From Pinus tabuliformis (Eukaryota; Streptophyta; Pinopsida; Pinales; Pinaceae): 64,000 bases of DNA. Below the pieces are notes generated by a model. That model searched no databases, was not told where the DNA came from, and saw only the letters and a program-made list of their open reading frames with translations. The DNA lies in the NCBI GenBank assembly GCA_031772625.1, contig CM062815.1, forward strand, positions 917,878,979-917,942,978, given 5' to 3'. Position 1 is the first letter of the stretch. Every line of letters begins with the position of its first letter. Made by a program: the position numbers and the translations under genes. Shown one piece after another: positions 44,988-56,850 of this stretch.

Positions 44988-47141
44988 GATGTAAAGTTGT
45001 CAAACAAAGCTTGTGGTAATTCAATATACCACTTTGCAGCAGGACTAGTAAGTGTTCACTGGAAAAGACGTAGTCTAACTAAATCATCATCCAGGGAGTT
45101 GGATGAACACTATAAATGAAAAGTCATAACATTGTTGGACGGGTCTTCTCTAGAGTTTCCATTGAACTTTGGAATATCAAAAGGCAATTTATGAGGAATC
45201 ACGACCGCCAAGGTGCATAAAGAATTGGATCATTGGTGAGTCGATTTAAATCTGGTAATTCAAGTGTTGCAACAAAAGGCAACTGTTGATTGAGGTTAGG
45301 TTGAACGTAACCAGGGTAAGATGGAATTTCCTGAGAAATAGGCCTTTGCATACTAGCATACAGAATCTGATGTTGGTAACCTTGGTAGGGGTAAGTTTGT
45401 CGAGCAAATCCAGTATAAGGTGGTTGTTGGGCACCAAGATAAATTTGATGTTGACCAAACCCACCATAGGCTTGTTGACCAAGACTTGGGTAAACTTTAT
45501 GTTGACCGAACCTAGCATAGGCTTGTTGACGAAGTCCAGGATAAGTTTGGTATGTTGGAATTGTTGTTGTTGATATTGTGATTGCCATGATTGTTGATTT
45601 AACAGTTGTTTCCCACTAATGTAACTTTGACCAAGTTGTGAATAAATTAAACCAGTATAAGTTTGAGTCATTCCAGTAAATGGTAAACTTGCCTGAGGTT
45701 GTTGGATTCCAGGCACAAAGGATTGTTGTAAAACAACCTGAGAAAACTAAATTTGTAAACCTGAAACTTGGGGGTCAGAGGTTGAAGGACCAGCTTGCAA
45801 AGGTTGAGATACAACTAAATGAGCTTGTGATTGTGGTAAAGTTGTAACTATAGGCGTAGTAGGTATGGATGAAATAGATTGCATTGGTTGTGATGGATAC
45901 ATAAGCCTTGGTTGAACGGGAATTGTAGGCTGCCACTGACAAACAGTCATTCCGGGCTGACCTAAAGATGACGACATACTCCCATATGGTTGCCCCCCTG
46001 AAAATGGAGGATAAGCATATTGGGCATATTGTTCTCCATATGGAGGTAATCCAATGTAAAGTGGATACATTGGATGGTAACCAGATGGAACAACTTGATA
46101 TTGACTTGATGGATCAAGTTGTCTAGTATTCGTAAGTGAAAAACTAGGTAAAATTCCCGTGAACGACATGGAAGAAGACCATGGACAAGGAGAAACACTT
46201 GAGTGAGTTCCAGATAAATATTGGTAACCCGGTGGGATGGATGAAACACCATACAAATGTGACTCATGTGTTGTGGTAAACATCGAAGAAGTAACGACAG
46301 TGGATTACGCTACACCTGTAATAGATGGTACAGTTTGTGATGTTGATTCAACCATAGTCAAATGACCCAATAAATGTCCTAATGAATCAACGGGAGTTGG
46401 AAAGTAAAGAGGATCAAAAGGAGCAGTAAAATGAGGAGTATGAGGATAAGGATAAAGCTCGGGTCCAAAGCGAGTTGGATTTCTGGGTGTTTCTTCTTCA
46501 ATTTCCTCTTCAATAGAAATCAAACCAGGTGGAAGGATTTCACCATCAGGTCCGTAATAGATTTCTGGTGTTTGACTCTATGGTAAAGGGGAAGTATCAA
46601 TAGTTACAGATGTTTGAGGATAAACCGGTCGATCCTCTTTCGGTATGGGAACAACTTTTGATTGTTCAACTTCAAGACCCAAGTGTTCTAGTAAAAGAAT
46701 AACAAGTTTAGGTTGAGCTTCTTGAACAAATTATTTCTCAAAAGTAACTTCTAGTTGAATAATGATAGGTTCAGGATCAACTTCTGGTTGAACAGATTCA
46801 GGTTCAGAAGTAATTTCTTGTTGAACAATTTTGGATTGAGAATCAACTTCTTGTTGGAAAACTTGGGTTACCATTTCACTAAGTTCACTTTTAGTGTCCT
46901 CAAGCTATTGTAAAGGTTCCACTTCAGTAATAGATGTACCAGTAATTGTAGGAGTAACTGGAGTCATAATACTTACCGGTATTGGTGACTCTAGTAATTC
47001 AGATGAAGAACCAGAAGTTTGTGATGTGCTAGATTCAGTTAAATGAGACCGCTTTTGTTGGCTAGGTGTAGATTCAGGGGGTAAAGTTCGTTTACTCGTT
47101 GTCCTCCACAAATGACGGGGTAAAGTTTGATGTTCCTCCAC
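44988..47141 (-). pseudogene. Tat-type Gag, 5' part, broken
   Basis: The N-terminus near 47141 is Ser/Thr/Pro-rich. A long Tyr/Gln/Gly/Pro-rich stretch follows (45250-46280; repeats such as YPGLRQQAYARFGQHKVYPS). Then comes the junction seen in the level-3 Gag: LPFVATLELPDLNRLTNDPI (45210) and, further on, AAKWYIELP near 45030. Sequence stops at about 44988 against the inverted LTR fragment; knuckle and protease are missing. There are several breaks. Confidence 0.78.
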
Positions 47142-47164
47142 AATTGCTGGTTGATTTTATTACA

Positions 47165-48205
47165 AAAGGAAATAAACAAAAAGAGGGTAATCTAGGCAAA
47201 AGGATTACCAAGCAACTGTGAACTGCAATATACTGCCTCAATAAACCAAGGACTTAATGTACATGTAAGAAATCTCCATGAATGTTGTGTCCAGTGTATC
47301 ATAGTGTACAAGGTGGCTGACTTAGTTACCTAAGGATGGATAGAAACCTAATGTAGTCCTCCCATATATACCCGAAAATACATGGAGGTCCAATCAGTGT
47401 TAGAGCTGTCTAATGTGAAACCACAGAGTGAGAGAATTATTTTATCCTTTTCGTACTATAATAACACCCTATATACCCGAAGGTACGTGGATGAGCTATG
47501 ATATACTTACGTATGTGGAATGAGGTATCACACTCAAAATGTATCGTAGACAATTAACGATAGCTGCTATGTTTTACGACACCGGAACACATCTCTAGCC
47601 TAGTACCTCTAAATGTTATGTGTTAGATGATGATGCTCCATTAGGTTAATTGAGATAACTTTTAAGTTGATCCTGTTTAAGAATTTGTCTTTCATGTTCA
47701 CCACGTGATGTCTTTGAAATTCCTAGAATGCAACTATGATGAGAAACATCCTTTTCATTTTATTTGAATAATGAAAACCTTAACTACAAGGGATAGAGCA
47801 ATCATAATGTTTGATCAAAGGGCATAGATCACATTTAATGAAACTTTACCTATACTATTCCTAAAAGCACACACAAACCTCTAAATGCATAATGAAAGAT
47901 TTTCTTTTCATTTCCCTTAATGTTTAGATAAATAAAAGGAAACTAAGTGCACATACAATCAATCAATACTTTTTGCAAGAAATGAAGACTTTACGAAAGT
48001 TCCTTTTTGAAAGAAATGAAGACCTTACGACACTTACTTTGTCAAAATCAACACTGCATTGGTGCAAGAGAGTCAAATCAAGAGACATTAAAGCACACTT
48101 TTTTACCGTAAACACTTCAAAAAGGCTGAAATAAGATCAATAAAGTCAAGTAAAGTCTACTAGGGTGTAATATGATGAGGGTAAGCCACCAAGAATGAAA
48201 TTCTC
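47165..48205 (-). other. Leader of the Tat-type copy
   Basis: Related to 37680-39329 by position and sequence (TGTTTTACGACACCGGAACA near 47570; TTCACCACGTGATGT near 47698). There is no conserved ORF. Confidence 0.65.
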
Positions 48206-48223
48206 TCCTTAGTATGGTCGCCA
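48206..48223 (-). other. Primer binding site of the Tat-type copy
   Basis: On the minus strand TGGCGACCATACTAAGGA lies 3 bases beyond the LTR end. The first seven bases match the level-3 site and the rest has drifted. Confidence 0.7.
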
Positions 48224-48226
48224 ATT

Positions 48227-49225
48227 TGTTATATGGAATTTTCATTTACGGTTAAACACATTTTCCCTAGGTGGGTAGCTACACCTAGAACAACAGAAAG
48301 AAAGTATTTTAACCTTTTCCTATAGTAGATAGATGAGATGAAGGAACTTACCTGTAGTATTTTGCTTCATTAATCCCCTTTGAATCACTCCTGTCACTCC
48401 CACTTGAACTAAAACCACTCAATTGGTACCTGTATCAATAGAAACATAAACAACAAATGATCAAAGAATACATGATCTATCTACTATAATCCAATGGAAT
48501 TGAAGACATTTAAACACATAATGATCATAGATATGAACAATAATATGAGGAAAGGAATAAACTCTTTATTAACATAGAAGGAAGAGTTTCACCCAATACA
48601 GTTCGATCCTATGCAACTCCTCCAGCTTCAGTATAACCCTCGCCACATCAAGAGCACACCAATCCAACAACATAACATTGCTTGATATGAACTCAATCCT
48701 CAAACCAATAGAATTTCATTACAAACTTCAGATTCTAGCCCCGTGATCACTATGGTTAGTGCTCAATTTATAGGAAATGGAGGTGGTTTTGTCATAAATG
48801 AGGGTATTGAATGGCCTTCCAAACTTGGAGTTAGTTTCCATGGAGCAAGGGATGAGAGGATAGAAGGATAATGGATCCTTAGCTTATCCAATTTCAAGCT
48901 CATAGGAGGATATAAGAGATGGGATCCTTCTAGAATGATCTAGAATTAAGGAATATTCCTAAAACACAATGCAAATTTGCTCAATCTTGCCCAGCGTAGG
49001 TCAAAGAGCGCCTAAGTGCACTGCAGTACAATTACCCCTAACCAAGGCTATGTTGGTGTCCCAAGGAGGCATTTTAGCAAGGCTTCAGGCTAAGAAACGT
49101 TCTTGGATGGAAGCATTCAATGTGATTACTTTTCTAGGGCATGTAAAAACTATATTAGGGTTTGATGAGCCCTAATTGTAGTGATTTGAATTTTGGGAGT
49201 GATGTGCCCAAATAGATCTGTAACA
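48227..49225 (-). repeat. Shared LTR with primer site on one side and polypurine tract on the other
   Basis: It is 999 bp with ends TGTTATATGG and CTGTAACA. The low side carries the primer site (48206-48223) and leader. The high side carries GTTGCCCCTAAAG, the complement of the family's polypurine tract, then 3' internal sequence. Confidence 0.85.
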
Positions 49226-50027
49226 GTTGCCCCTAAAGCATGAAGTCAAAAATGATAATGTTGAGTGATATGCTTTATAATGTGATGGGGAGGATCTGAA
49301 ACGAATGGTGACCTGCATCGATTACAATACATAACATCATGATATTTTGAACTTTTCATGAATTTCTGAGGGAAGGCATACCTATACTCAGCATATAAAC
49401 TTTTCATTGCATGTAGATAGATAGTCGTCTATAGATATAGACCCATGATAGGATGACCATCTGTGTAAAGCCATTGTACAGACGATTTAGTACTCTCCTG
49501 AAATCACAACCCGGATGGATGAAACTAGATCTGGGGTCTTCTATCTCGTCCAATCATTTGCTCAAGTATGAGTCTAACCATGTGAATATGTGATCTGAAT
49601 TCAAACATGGGAAGACACCATTTGATTACCAGTAAATGATGTAAGTCGTTAACGGACATGAGAGAGATCACATCAAATTCATTAAAAACTATAGTTTATT
49701 CAATAAATGAACATGAAAAAAACCATAAAACAAAATTTACCAAGTCATTTTCACCATTTGATATTTACCATTCAGTTTTGTGCTCTAAACTAGTTTTCAC
49801 CTCAAACTTCAATAGATGATTGTGAGAGATTATGTGAATCATTTTATGCACTGTCAGGACCACGTAGGAGATCTACCTTTTCTCTTCCATTTAAGTCCTT
49901 TCTTCTTTCGTTTCAAGAAATTTTTTTAGGTTTTTAGGGTCCCTAGGGAAAATATACCTCACCTTGGGATCAACCGCAACCTAACACATTGAAAACTGTG
50001 TTGCAGTGCACCCAAACAGAAGGGTAT
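49226..50027 (-). other. 3' internal region of the upstream tandem Tat-type copy
   Basis: It begins with the complement of a polypurine tract and matches 5701-6203 in order (GCATGAAGTC, GGTGACCTGCAT, CCCGGATGGATGAAACTAGA, GATTACCAGTAAATGATGTAAG). From about 49690 there is sequence with no counterpart elsewhere in the window. It is cut by the element starting at 50028. Confidence 0.7.
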
Positions 50028-52132
50028 TGATGGGCACCAGTATTGCAGCAATACCGCTACAACTCTTGGGCTACCATCTTTACTTTGTCAACCCGGGGTT
50101 TGTATAAACTTGGAGGTGACAGTGTTGTATACATAAGTAAAAGTGATGGTTCTTCCTTTTGTCACGATTCAGATGGTGAGAGAGAACTGGGGTTTTCAAG
50201 GTAGAGTTCTATGGAGTCAAAAGAAGCTTGGTTTCTTGATGGAAGAAAGGGAAATCTTCTATAAGGGAGAGTTTCTCTACTGCAATAATGGAAAAGACCG
50301 AAATTCAATGCTAAATCACACCATTTCCTAATTAACTGCCAAGAAACTATGCTTTGCAATAATGCTAAATTAACATGAACCAAATACTACACTCTAAGCA
50401 TGGAAGAAAGAAGCATCAAACATCACTAATGTGCAAGTAAAGGGACTGAAATAAATATGTTTTTATCTTTTTGTCTTTTCATGCAAAATCAAGTATGCAA
50501 ACTAATTTCTTTTGGTGATGTGGTAGGTGAATTAAGGATGTTGGAGGATGGTTGGAAGGTTTAGGAAATGTTTAGATGGTGTGGGAGACCCTTGGGAGGC
50601 TTTAGGTGACTTCCTAGAGTTTTCCCCTCAATTCTGCCTCAAAAAATGTCATTTCATGAAAACCTACAGGATGTACTAGGAACCTACAGGATTCCGTGAA
50701 AACCTACGACATACAGCCAAGAGAAAAATGGAAGATATTAGAGGTGATGGAAGGCTTAGGGAAGGTGGTAGGTGGGTGGAATGAAGTGAGGAAAGGTCTA
50801 GGATCACTCAGAAGTCAACAAAAAAGATAGAGGATGGTTGGATTCGCTCAATGTGCTTGGAAGAATTTCTATGAAAAATGATGAAAACTAGTGAAGGCAA
50901 TGGCGAAAACTAGGAATGACTATGGTGGATGGAGTGGAAGGTGGTTGATGGCTATGAAGTCTATATCTCCTCTTGAAGCACGTGCTCTACATAAAACATG
51001 TATAATTCCCAAAAATCTATGTAAACAAGAAGCATTCTCATAAGCTAGAAAAGTAGAATAAATGAACTAACTTCTTACATGATCCATGAGGAAAGTTGCT
51101 GAAGGGAATGAAAGGATGGATGATATCTAATACAAGAGTAAAGATAGAAGAGATGGAAATGAAATCCTACTTTGCGAAATTGATCAAATGCTAACTTAAA
51201 TACAGTAAACTCTAAAGCTTATGCAAGAAATAGAAATCTGTGTTTTTGGGGCTTCACAAGGGTCCCTTCCTCAAATCATGATCCCAAAGGGAGGAAATGA
51301 GGCCAAGATTCCCACTGAAAACCTTGTGGTACTCCTTTTATCCCTACTAACCTTCTCCTAAAGTAAGGCACAAATGTAAGAAAACTAATAAACAACCAAT
51401 CCAATATACACTACTTGCAATGAAAACACATCTAAAAGCAAAATAATAATGAAGCTATCAGACTAATATAAACAGACAGATACAAGAAAGAGGAGCCTTG
51501 GCTACTAGGGTTGGGCCCTAACCCAAGAGATTCAACCCTCTGAGTTAACTTAGTGCTAGCTCAAACAAAACTCATTCTTATTACCAAAATAGAAAATTAC
51601 ATCAATAAAACTTTCACAAGTCTGGAGCTCGAAAACAACTTTGAGTTTTACAAAAAAAATTGAATCCTAATGAGGTTTTAGGCCTCTCTAATTATACAAC
51701 TACGGTCCCCAATGACTTCCTTAAAATTAGGTAGGCTCATCTCTTGAACTCGAGATAAACTAGCTCTTTGTATCTCACTTACTTGGTTGCCTTCTAATCC
51801 TCATGGCTTGGCTACTTGCACTCTGAGCTGGTGTGATGGATGGAGGAATATTCGAATGGGGGAGAAGTAAATGAGGAGGATTTACCTCCTAAAATCCCTC
51901 TCCCTTGTCCCATTCGAGTTTTAACCTTAGTATTTTCCAAAATTCCTTAATTTTCTCCTTCAATCCTTCATTCCGTGCATATTAGTCCACCAGGCATCAT
52001 ATCAAACTATAACTCATCTCATAAATAAAATTTAATAAAAAACATCTAATAAGTTGTGAGAAAAGTTGTTTTGACTAAGCTAGGAGGTGAATTAAGGCCC
52101 ATATAATTACCCAATGATGAGGCTCATCATCA
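50028..52132 (-). repeat. 3' LTR of the Athila-like element
   Basis: It is 2105 bp with ends TGATGGGC and TCATCATCA. It corresponds to 62410-64000 over the first 1.6 kb. It holds several CCTACAGGAT-type words (50660-50715). Confidence 0.88.
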
Positions 52133-52142
52133 CCCCCTACTT
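52133..52142 (-). other. Polypurine tract of the Athila-like element
   Basis: On the minus strand AAGTAGGGGG abuts the LTR start TGATGATGAG. Confidence 0.75.
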
Positions 52143-52247
52143 AAAGTGTTGCTCATCCTTTGAGCAACTCAATCAATATCCATATTCTTCATAGCTATAG
52201 TGCCCTCCCTGACATCCCGTGCATCTGCTATGGTTTCCTCTTCTTGT

Positions 52248-54754
52248 TCATAGAATCTTGCTTTCCTTTCTATCTCCTCCCATTGCCTCTTTTCTTCTTC
52301 TTCCTTCCTTCCTTCCTTCTAGCATTCCTAAGAGTAGTGGTGGACTGAGTTTTAGGCCAATCCAATTAACTTTCAACCTTTGCATATATTTCTTGTAAAT
52401 GGGTGTCATGTTTAGTGGTTCTCTCAATCTTTGAGGAGAGTGGTACTCTCTTATTTTTGAGTTATATGGCAATGTGTTCCATCTCCTCAGGAAATCATGT
52501 ATGTTATCATCCCCTAACAGCCTGAAAATGCCCTCAAAATGTGAAATTTCTTGCTCTTGGGAAACAAGATATCTAGGTGAAAGCTTAGGATCATTGACAA
52601 TAAAATTATGGGTACTATTCAGGGCCATAGGATCTAATTGTTCAGCTCTGATCATAAGAGGTTTAGTTTGATTTCTTGCCAATATCTTCTTCATCTCTGT
52701 ATCCCTTGATTCCTCATGGTTCATCCATTATGCCAAATCCATCAACTGTAAATCTCCTAGCTTGGCATTAGGATCCCATACATTCATGTCTGTTAAGGTC
52801 ATATTGTGCAAATAAAACTCATACATCTTGGCCTTATCTTCTAGTGTGCTATGATAACAAAGATCAATGAACTACTTGTAGTCCAGAAATGGCATGGTGC
52901 CTCTCTGTGCTAGGGTCTTGATTTGGAACTGTAGCCACTATTCCTTGAGGTATAGGGCATACGATTTAGTTGGTATCCTACACTAGATGGCTTCCAAAGA
53001 GAGATTATCCATACATGCCAATTGATACTCTCTTTCTTTTAGTTGTCCTCTCAACCATGCATTTTTTGTTTCTAGTTGATTTTTCATTATGGCCTCTCTA
53101 TCTCTCAAGCTACTTAGCTCTCTGCCCATGTCCTTGAGCTTCTCCTCCATGTGCCCAATGTGTTCCACCCCCTTGGATTTGGTGATCTGCATCCATCGGT
53201 GAGTTCTATCTCTCTCCTTCTCAAGCTCGAAGAACAGTGGAGTAACAAATTTTTGAGGTATGACCCTGCCTCCTTCAATAAACTTGTAGTAGGAGTCAAG
53301 GTTAGGTTGGGGGCTAGGTTATTTTGACTCTCGGGACTCTTCTTTAATTCCTTGCTATTTTCCTACCTCCTTTTCCAATTTTTGTGTCTCATGTAGGTTC
53401 AGCAGAGTATCATGTAGGACTGCTTCTACTTCCTGTAGATTCTATTGTGTATCCTGTAGGATTTCTTTTCCCTTAGAAGAGGTTGAACTAGTCATAGGCC
53501 TTCTCACATAGGTGATAGGAGACTTAGGGGAAATAATTTTCTCCTTTTGTTTAGGTGAGTCTTCAATCACAATGGGAATTTTGGTTGGTGTTTGAGGTTT
53601 CCCCTACCTTATTCTTATGCTTTTCCTTGTCTTGAAATATAAGGGGGTCTTCCTTTGTATTTTTCCTTTTTTCTTGATGGGGGTACTAAGAGAAGTGAGG
53701 GCAGCTGCTACCTCTCTCTCAATGGGTTCTGGAGACTCCCTAGGTGACTCCTCTTTGTCTTCTTCCTCCTCCTTCCCATTGATTTATTCACCTATGTCTT
53801 TCCTTTCTTCTTCCTCTTGTAGATCCTCATCATATTTATCAGTTCCCTCTTTAACACCCTCCTCAATTTCTTCATTATCCTCCTCCCCTTTTTCCTCTTC
53901 TTCTTCATCTTCCTCATTTTATTCTGTTTCAGCTTCTTCCTCCTCCATCTCATCTTCATCTCCTTTATTTATTCTTATTCCTGTTGTACTTCATCTTCCT
54001 CTGTTTAAGTCTCTTCCTCTTCCTCTTCACTGACAGTAGGACTAACATCATATATGGGAGCCTTGATGTCTTCCTTTGCCTGCATGTCTTTGAAAACTGA
54101 CCATTGTATTGGAATTGTGATGTTTTGGAGGGAATCTTCTATAAGGATTATAATTAGCCCATGGCGAGCTAACTGTTGGGAATTTCCCTCTTGCACTTTG
54201 ATGCTTGAGTCTATCGGTGATTGCAGCAGGAAGTATGGTATGCTAAGCTTGTGATGAGGGGGTGTTTCTGCTCCGAATATCAATTCTTCAAGAAGACTAA
54301 AATGATAGCCATAGGCCACACTATACCTACCCTCACATGAAATGTATTTGATAAGTTGATAACTTACCTCATTCCAGGGACATGTCAAACCTGCTCTCCT
54401 TACTCCATTTTTATCCTTAGTGGGTTCCTCACCTTCTAAAAAGAATTTCCTTTTGGCAACCTGGTTGTCTCCTTTGTCTTCCTTCCTCCATGGTACTCCT
54501 AGGGGAAGTGTGGTAACTCTGGTGATGATCTCAGGGGTGAGTTCTATGGAGAGGCCTCTTACCACAATAGTGGCATGGACTCTAGTGAGTGGAATAGGGG
54601 AGAGAGAAAAATCTCGGGCCACCTCATCATCATACCCCCTTAATTTTTTGAAAAACCCCATCCAATTATGCCTTGTGAAGATTTCTAGTACCTGAGGGTG
54701 TTGTTGGATTCTCACAGTGTTAGTGGGATCCCTCTTATTAAACCCTCCCGTCAT
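52248..54754 (-). pseudogene. Accessory ORF of the Athila-like element, CEGRY domain plus coiled coil
   Basis: It lies between integrase and the 3' LTR on the coding strand of the element. The frame begins MTGGFNKRDPTN (54754; the frame is open upstream to 54865). The globular part has FFKKLRGYDDEVARDFSL, YQLIKYISCEGRYSVAYGYH, KLSIPYFLLQSP and LARHGLIIILIEDSLQNI, all with counterparts in the 556-aa ORF at 18942-20612. A long acidic part (about 53700-54030) follows, then a coiled coil (MEEKLKDMGRELSSLRDREA near 53120) and a basic C-terminus. Athila elements carry an env-like ORF or 'putative plant transposon protein' in this place. I see no signal peptide or membrane span here. It is broken in several places; the 5' third is intact. 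Confidence 0.7.
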
Positions 54755-56850
54755 CTTGGTTGGTGAGGTTTTGAGGAGATGAGATGTTGATACAATTTTC
54801 AAATGCAGAAGAAAAAAATTGAGATGACTGTGTGGACAATTCTCTTTCACAGCTGCCAAATTCACTCAAACTAGAGGATTTTGTTTGTTCAATTTACTTT
54901 GGAAGAGGAATGTAATTACAGAGCCTGCCCATTCATAATGTTTGCTATGGTCAACCCTTTAGTTTTCCCCTTTGAAACTCCTCTTGGCCTATCCTGTAAA
55001 CTGTCTCCGTGTATCATGTAGGAATCTTGTGTGCAATCCTGTAGGATTTCCTGTGCAATCATGTAGGAATTCCTTTGCAATCCTGTAGGAATTCTTGTGT
55101 AGAAAAACAATGGTGTCTTCCTTAATGTAGGCTTCCTAGGTATGAGAATGACTTATGAGAGCAAGCCTCAAGGAAGTGAATGCATGAACGATGGTGTCTT
55201 CCTTACTGTAGGTTTCCTAGGTATGAGAGTGACTTATGAGAGCGAGCCTCGAGGAAGTGAATGCATGAATGCATGGGGATGATGATTATTTTCTCTTATG
55301 GTCATTTGGGTGGAGGTGGTGTGCTAGAAGCTAAGGTACGGTTTCCATTTTTGGACCGTTGGTCCCCACTACCACCTCATCATTCCCCACTTCCTCATAA
55401 TCAACTCCCACTTCATGCTTCCATAGCCTTAACTGATTTTGTCCTTCTCCTATCTGTTTTTGAGTTGACTTTTGCCACATGTGAGAGGACAAATTGTTTT
55501 GTCTTTGTTGACTGATTGAAGGTGGCCAAGTTAACTGGCCACCTTTTGCTTATAAACCAACTTACTTGTAACCTTTACATCTTTGACTACATTATGCACA
55601 TGAGAGAGTGATCATGATACTTATCTGTGGTGCTTAATACCTTGCTGTAGTGGTTGAAGACTGGAGGTGCTTGCTATGTGTATTGGCTGCATGCTATTAT
55701 TCTTCCCTTTTTTGTTGTTTTTGATGATTTTTTTTGTGGTGCAGGTACCTGGTGTTGAAGATGATGGTAATGCTGCTGCTTTGGAGTACCTTCTACTCTT
55801 GGATCATCATGTTGGAAGCTAGCTTTTCTTATGATTTGTATTATGTGGGATAGGCTGCTATAGGATTTCCTACAGGATGTCCTGTAGTTGCTTTTGCCTC
55901 AGAACTCTTAATCATACCTTTTGTTGGGAGTTTGAGGATGGTGACATGGATGGAGAGGGAGACTAGGAGTGTGGAGGATGAGGAATACTCAAGTGATGCT
56001 CCCTATTTCTCTCTGTTTCCTTCTTTTTCGAAGACTGTGATTTTTTTTGTTTTGTTTGAAACTGATATATTTTTTTAAGGGTGAATGCAGGGGTGGTGAA
56101 GGTGGACATAGGTATGGTCATGGAATGATGATGTAGGGGTGCTATTTTATTGGCATAGCAGGTCATGTTTTCCTTTAGGGTCACTTCCTGTAGGATTTCT
56201 AGGTCACTGTGATTCCTACAGGATCATCCTATAGGTTTTTAGTGGATCCCACAGGTTTATAGGGGATCCTATAGAAAACATAGTCCCCTTGTAAATTGAA
56301 GGAAAGGAGTGGAAAAAATGAGAGAAATGGTAGAGTGATGAAAATGAGTGGAAAAATAAAATATAATTGAAATAGGTCTCTTGGTGATCCTCCTTTGCTC
56401 TCTGATCATCCTTCTTGCTGACTTGCAAAATAGAAATTTTCATGCCTTTTATCTTTCTTTCTTTTTTGAAAACAACTAGGCTACCACTGAGAGGTTTTCA
56501 TCCTAGTTGTTTGCCCTGGGCGCTTCAAGAGAGGTTTTAACCCAAGGATCTTTTTATTCTCATTTTATTCTCTCTCTCTCTCTTCTTCTTTTTTTTTTTT
56601 ATATTGACACCATTGGGCTGCCCCAAGGGGTTTTCAACCCGATAGTGGGACTCAGGCGCCTCATGGAGGTTTTCACATGAGTCCTTATTATTATTATTTT
56701 TTTTTCTCTCAGTGATTTGATGAGGTAGGAGCTAAAACTTTCTCCACTACCATCACTATTTTATTGGTATCATCAATGAATTCTTGTTTTGACAATGGTC
56801 TCTTGTAAATATTCAGTTGGTGTGCATTAACAAGTAAAGGAATGGCCTCT
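54755..56850 (-). other. Spacer between integrase and accessory ORF, rich in TCCTGTAGGA words
   Basis: The near-palindromic word TCCTGTAGGA or TCCTACAGGA recurs at 55025-55095, 55855-55890 and 56185-56275, and also at 53390-53470 in the accessory ORF. A 55-bp segment is repeated near 55108-55160 and 55188-55265 (GGTGTCTTCCTTA..GTAGG, GAGAGC-AGCCTC-AGGAAGTGAATGCATGAA). No ORF is convincing. Confidence 0.65.

Larger units (their letters stand above)
44988..50027 (-). mobile_element. Tat-type Gypsy copies in tandem sharing one LTR, both incomplete here
   Basis: Left of the LTR 48227-49225 lie a primer site, leader and gag (the 5' part of one element). Right of it lies a polypurine tract and 3' internal sequence (the 3' part of a second element), cut at 50028 by the Athila-like insertion. 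One LTR serving both neighbours is the typical product of unequal recombination between LTRs. The copies are old and broken. Confidence 0.75.

Noticed and set aside
53617-54033. Plus-strand Ser-rich 138-aa frame
   Set aside because: It is the complement of the acidic (GAA/GAG-rich) part of the minus-strand accessory ORF.
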